In this document: in pieces, positions 59,591 to 64,000 of the stretch
Layout of the letters: each line of letters opens with the position of its first letter
Numbering within the stretch: position 1 is the stretch's first letter
Source of the DNA: Leucaena leucocephala
Taxonomy: Eukaryota > Streptophyta > Magnoliopsida > Fabales > Fabaceae
DNA: 64,000 nucleotides
Direction: 5' to 3'
Assembly: GCA_037074615.1 (NCBI GenBank)
Contig: CM073538.1
Location: 19,028,568 to 19,092,567 of the forward strand
Made by a program: the position numbers and the translations under genes
The notes under the pieces: model-generated
Databases searched by the model: none
What the model was told of the DNA's origin: nothing
What the model saw: only the letters and a program-made list of their open reading frames with translations

Positions 59591-60081
59591 TGTGTGTTTA
59601 GAAAGTTTTCAAACATAAGTTTTAAACTTAGGTTTGAATAAAATCTAAGTTTTGAAAAATTTTAAAACAAATATTTATATTTATTCAAAAGGGTTTTTAG
59701 ATCAAACTATAGTTTAAAACCAAGGTTTTAGATAAGCTGGTCAGAGTAGTTTATAGAACAGTAAAAGAACTTATGGACTAATTAATTACTATTACTTTTT
59801 CTTACACCCTCCTTCCTCCCTCCTTTCTTTTTTATACCCTCTCTTTTTTCTCTTTTCTTTTCTACACTTTTCTCTTCTCTTATCTCTCCTCATTTAATAC
59901 TCATACACTTTTTCGTAATTTACCAATAATAAAAGTACTTCTAGAAATAACTATCGAAACACTAATTTATTCAAAATTATTTTTTTTCATAAACTCTTCT
60001 CCAGAAACTATTTTCTAAAAATTACTTAAAAGCTCATTTTTTTCTTAAGTATTTTTTTAAAATCTTATTCAAACAAACTCT
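59591..60081. mobile_element. Tourist-like MITE, family M, copy 8
   Basis: A 491-bp element with left end TGTGTGTTTAGAAAG and right end AAACAAACTCT, flanked by TAA on both sides. Pyrimidine-rich core (CTCTCTTTTTTCTCTTTTC). Same orientation as the copy at 5155-5657 and opposite to 41707-42157. Confidence 0.75.
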
Positions 60082-60451
60082 TAATTATAATTAACTAATT
60101 TATTTAAAATGTCAACTAACTCTTATAATTAAAATTAGAAAAAATATATGATATAAATTTATTTTTAGAATTAAATTTAGCCTTAACTAAATAATTTATT
60201 ATTATTTTTAATTTATTTTAAAAAAATTAATTACTTAGAAGGACGGAGTAACTTTTTATTAATTGGAAGAAGTTCTTTTTATGGTTTATTTAGAGGCTTT
60301 GGCAAGTGGTGGTTGTAATTTGTAACCGTCGGGCCAACGGGTTGTCAGCGGGGTTAAATAGTAAATACGGCAGCCGAAGAGAAGAGATAGTTTTTCGTCC
60401 CCTCCTTTTCTTTTAGCTCAGTCTCAGGGTAGTGTACAATAGCCAAACAAA

Positions 60452-62844
60452 ATGCTTCTCTCTGCAATCACCCCCTCCTCCCTCCCCTCTTTCTGCTTCT
60501 GCAACCACCACGTTCTCTGCTCCAATTCCCTCACCACCAACCTCCTCTTCCTCTCCACCACCACCACCACTTCCTGTCCCCACGTTTTCGCTCGCCCTCG
60601 CCCTCTCTTCCTCTCCAACGCCTTCGCTTCTTCCTCTTCCCCTCCACCTCCCTCCGACACCTTCTTCCTCCAAACTCTTCACTCTAATAACCCTACTCCT
60701 AATTCTGATACGCTTCGCCATGTTTCTCAAACCACACGGCCTGATGATGATGACGACCATGATTCCGAACAGACTCTGGTGGCTTCCGCCTCCGCTCTCG
60801 CCTCCGCTATTCGTAAATCTTCCACTTCCCCTGTTGAGTTCATCCAGCGGATTGAGAAGGACCCCAAAAGCGGACTTGTACTCCCTAGTCCTGATTTTCA
60901 GAGACTTTGTGTCGAACAGCTTGACCTCTTTCGTCGGATGTTTCCTGAAGCTCTGCTCTCGGTTGGCCTCCTTTTTTTGTGCGTTATTATACTTGCCCAA
61001 ATTCTGGTGCTTCTGTTTGAGTAATGTTGATGATTTTTTCCCCCAGGTTTATGTAAGACCAGCTGGTAGCTATGTGATGGATCGTCTGGAGTTGCGGAGG
61101 GTTTCTCTCAACCCTCGAGATGCAGATGACATTGTTATTTTAGTTGGCCGTTTTAACATTCCAACAGGTCTACGTGTTGCCGAAGCGGCTCTTTCGGAGT
61201 TGCGAGTATGATAATTCTTGTTCTTCTTTTTGTGACTCTCAGATAATTAGTTAGTGAATTTGGGATGGATGTGAATATGAATTGTAGGCTGAAGTTATCC
61301 CAGAAAGTAAGGCAGCGATTTTCCCAATGGTCAAACCCCCATTTATTGTTGGTTTCTTGGTTGCCGAGCTTCCGCTGATGGATGTTGGAACATTTGAGCA
61401 AGCGCATAGAGATGAGCGAGATAGTCGCCTTTCTGTTGAGAAAACTCATTCGTTGCCTCCCGTTTTGGATAGAAAGCGTAGGAAAATTCAAACTGTTCAG
61501 GTTAAGGATAACCCAACCATAACGGGAAGTTTCACAGACGAGCAAATATCAAATGCTGTCAACATTTCACGTTCTCTAGCTGTGGCATATGTTATGGATC
61601 AGGTATATTGCATGTGGCATTTTTATCATAGCAGTTTTGTTCCTTACTCTGAACATGGAACACTGGAAAGTTATGACATTTTTTTTAGGTCATAGCAGTT
61701 CATTTCAAACCTCCATTTCTTTACTTGTGCCCCTGGATTCTGCAGTTTGAAATTATTGGGTAAATGCCCCACCCCCTCAAACTAAATGTAAACGTTATTG
61801 ACGAACAAAATTGACATTAATATGTAAATTGTTCATGTATTGACTGTTTAATATGCAATGCAAATTGATTTAATTGATTTCTCATCCACTAATTGTCATA
61901 TGATTGTGTTTTTAAGAACTGTTTTTTATGCTTGGCATATTGGTTCCTAAATTTCTGGCTTACTGGTGTAGTCCTTTTACAGAAAGCAATGTTACTTCAG
62001 CAGTCAACTTGGCAAAATAATGTCCGGATGAGTAATCTAGTTGAGCAAGTATGCCTTTCCTCGCTTTTGTTATTGTCTTTTTTAATTTAACTTTATTTGT
62101 TTATCCTATACTAATATCTCTTCCGAACACAAAATTCAAATCAGATCCGGGGTCCTCTTTCCAGTATTCAAACTTTAAGCAAAATCCTGTCCACTCAAAC
62201 AAAGAGAAGTGAGGTTTGTATATCACTTAAGTCATACTTGATCTGACATGAAATTACATACATATACATAGTTAACATGTTTGTATGTGTGAGTGGGAAC
62301 AGTTTTGTTTTTGCACCCTTTACAAGTTAATATTAGTCTGTGGCAGGATCGACTGACATCAGCTACTTTTTTGGTGGAATAATTTTATGAAATGCGAAAA
62401 TTGTATCACACATTTTTGTATTCTCAATTTGTAAACCATATTTAAGCAAACTGGAGATTTATCTCTATCTTATCTGTGATTATTCAAAGTGCCCGCTTGT
62501 GAGGGAATGAGGCCTATTTTGGTTGTGTTATAAATGCCCTGGGTTTTAAAGTTTTTATCTTTTAGTTCTAGGACACAGGGATCATATGTTTGCATACTAG
62601 GAGAAAAAATATCAACAGTGAAAGGTGATGTAAACATGAAGTGTGTGTATTTCGAAGTTTGGCTGTGTACATTGTGTTGTGAATGATAACTCAACAACAG
62701 TTATCTGTATGGTGTAGCATATTGAGCATATATTAAAAAGTAGTCTGGCAGGTTGCACATGACATTGTTGAAGACATCCTGTTGCAAGGTGATCGTCTGA
62801 AAGATGTCCTTGGACAACTCCAGGATGCTGTTCATTTGACCAAG
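60452..62844 (+). CDS. CSK: Chloroplast sensor kinase (CSK), 5' part, continues beyond the window
   Basis: CSK is the cyanobacterial-type sensor kinase of plastids that couples plastoquinone redox state to photosystem gene expression (Arabidopsis At1g67840). Six coding exons are visible: 60452-60961, 61047-61205, 61288-61602, 61983-62048, 62145-62213 and 62752-62844; every exon is a multiple of three, 404 residues so far. The first 60 or so residues are Ser/Thr/Pro-rich with few acids, like a plastid transit peptide. A GAF-like domain spans about residues 150-330 (S-Y-V-M-D-R-L-E-L-R-R-V; F-P-M-V-K-P-P-F-I-V-G-F-L-V-A-E). The dimerisation/phosphoacceptor region follows: V-E-Q-I-R-G-P-L-S-S-I-Q-T-L-S-K. 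The usual phosphoacceptor His is replaced by Glu. The ATP-binding domain lies beyond 64000. Confidence 0.9.
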
Positions 62845-63474
62845 GTACTCCTCCTTCCTCCCTCCCCTATGGATGCTCAGACTTACACTACATACACTAC
62901 AATTGATGCCTTTTCTTTCTTTTTTGTCATATTTTTTTTAATCTCATTGTATCTCTTCCTCCATAGATATATATATAGAAGAAATCTCCTTTATTTGTTT
63001 ATTTATTTTGTTGTTACTGGTAATTTGTTGATCAATAAGAAATTGTCACAACTCACAACACAACTAGGTGCACACAATGGTGTATGTTGACATGGTAAAG
63101 GTAGTGGTAATTGGTGTTCTTCTGATCTGACTTAGTGGAATAATGTGGTAGCATCGTATAATTTTATATGATGTGCAGTAGCCTGATCATGACTCAAATT
63201 GTTTTATCTAACTAATTTTATTCCTTTGTGAGGAAACTCCCCTTTTGCAATTTTTTTCTAAACAATTTTCAGTTGCTGAATCTTACAATCTTTCATTTAT
63301 AAGCTGCAAGAAGGCTGAAGTACATGCTCGTCAGTGTGTGTGTGTTGGGGTTGGGATCTATTGACCCAATTGTAAAAGGAGTAGTCTAGCTCCAACTTTA
63401 AGCCATGGATCTTGTCTTCCTCCAAGGGCTTGATTCCATTCAAGTTAGTTAAGGAGTCTGACATCAACTAGAAG
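62845..63474. other. CSK intron, no further exon seen
   Basis: After the donor at 62845 no continuation of the kinase was recognised before the copia element. Only AT-rich intronic sequence was seen. Confidence 0.5.
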
Positions 63475-64000
63475 AAAGACAGATCCACTTTAATGCTTTC
63501 TCTAGCATATTGTCTTTTATAGGTCTAGAAAGGAAAAAATACTTATATTCTTTATTGATGTTCAGAAGGGATATATATATATACACGATAGAAAATTCTA
63601 GATAACTCAAGATACTAATAAAATAATATCATATCTTATCCTATATATAAATTATAAGATATTTATAATCTCCTAATATCTCTATACTCCCCCTCAAGTT
63701 AGAGCATAGATGTCAATCATGTCCAACTTGTTACAAAGATATTCAACTCGAATCCCATTAAGAGCTTTTAGTGAGGAGATCACCCCTCTCGAATAAAATG
63801 ACAGTCAATCTTAATATATTTTGTGCGTTCATGGAATATCGAATTAGAAACTATGTGTGGGGCCACTTTATTATCACACTATAGCTTTGCTGTTAACGAG
63901 ATTTTAAGGCTAATCTCCTTCAGTAACTGATATATCTAGACTATCTCGCATACAGATTGTGTCATGGCTCTATATTCCGTTTATACATTTGATCGTGACA
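63475..64000 (-). mobile_element. Ty1/copia element in reverse orientation, runs off the window
   Basis: From the right edge down to about 63700 the minus strand encodes the end of the copia polyprotein (RNase H region; motifs F-H-E-R-T-K-Y-I and D-C-H-F-I-R-E), with frame changes. It is followed by the polypurine tract AACTTGAGGGGGAG at 63702-63689 and then LTR-like sequence to about 63475, with TATATATATAT near 63575. It lies in an intron of CSK, opposite in direction. The left LTR limit is uncertain. Confidence 0.78.

Noticed and set aside
60413..61000. 195-codon minus-strand frame rich in Gly, Glu and Arg
   Set aside because: Antisense to the Ser/Pro-rich transit peptide exon of CSK; composition follows from the pyrimidine-rich coding strand.
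60432..61211. 259-codon plus-strand frame overlapping CSK exon 1
   Set aside because: Runs through the CSK donor at 60961 in another frame; the CSK frame has the family motifs and matching splice phases.

Overview
The window looks like nuclear DNA of a dicot plant, probably a rosid. It is AT-rich, its genes are split by GT-AG introns, and the intergenic space is packed with plant transposon families. The genes are plant-specific: a sieve element occlusion protein, a GH5 cellulase-like gene, a long coiled-coil protein, a PPR protein, a GH27 beta-L-arabinopyranosidase, plant eIF4B and chloroplast sensor kinase. From memory, the relatives of four of them (GH5, PPR, GH27, eIF4B) lie close together in Arabidopsis in the duplicated blocks At1g13020-13130 and At3g26130-26400, so this looks like a conserved neighbourhood. 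The species cannot be named from the sequence alone.

Layout. 1-1757 (-): 5' part of a SEO gene running off the window. 2351-6845 (-): GH5 cellulase-like pseudogene with stops and frameshifts, with a MITE and a SINE inside it. 8741-9947 (-): a weakly supported small gene, divergent from 10123-13094 (+), a 677-residue coiled-coil protein. 17013-18537 (-): PPR gene of the At1g13040 type, broken by a 20-base net deletion. 19655-29235: a transposon block with a 5'-truncated copia element and its 3' LTR, a decayed RTE-type LINE, a GA-expanded MITE, and a decayed MULE transposase gene invaded by two SINEs and a MITE. 30880-36491 (+): complete APSE-type GH27 gene of 14 exons. 36500-51300: a gene-poor stretch with a GAT microsatellite, a ~106-bp tandem array, MITEs, nested SINEs and a 1,721-bp foldback element. 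51319-56553 (+): complete eIF4B gene with a 3.4-kb intron. 60452 onward (+): first six visible coding exons of CSK, with a copia element on the opposite strand in the following intron.

The most unusual object is the foldback element at 42351-44071. Nearly its whole length is two long inverted arms made of 21-bp units, and it is flanked by an exact 9-bp duplication, the target-site size of the Mutator superfamily. Also notable are two SINE families, each recognised from several copies with clear target-site duplications, and one MITE family present eight times in 64 kb. The protein-coding genes share no operon-like logic; the linkage appears to be ordinary conserved plant gene order.
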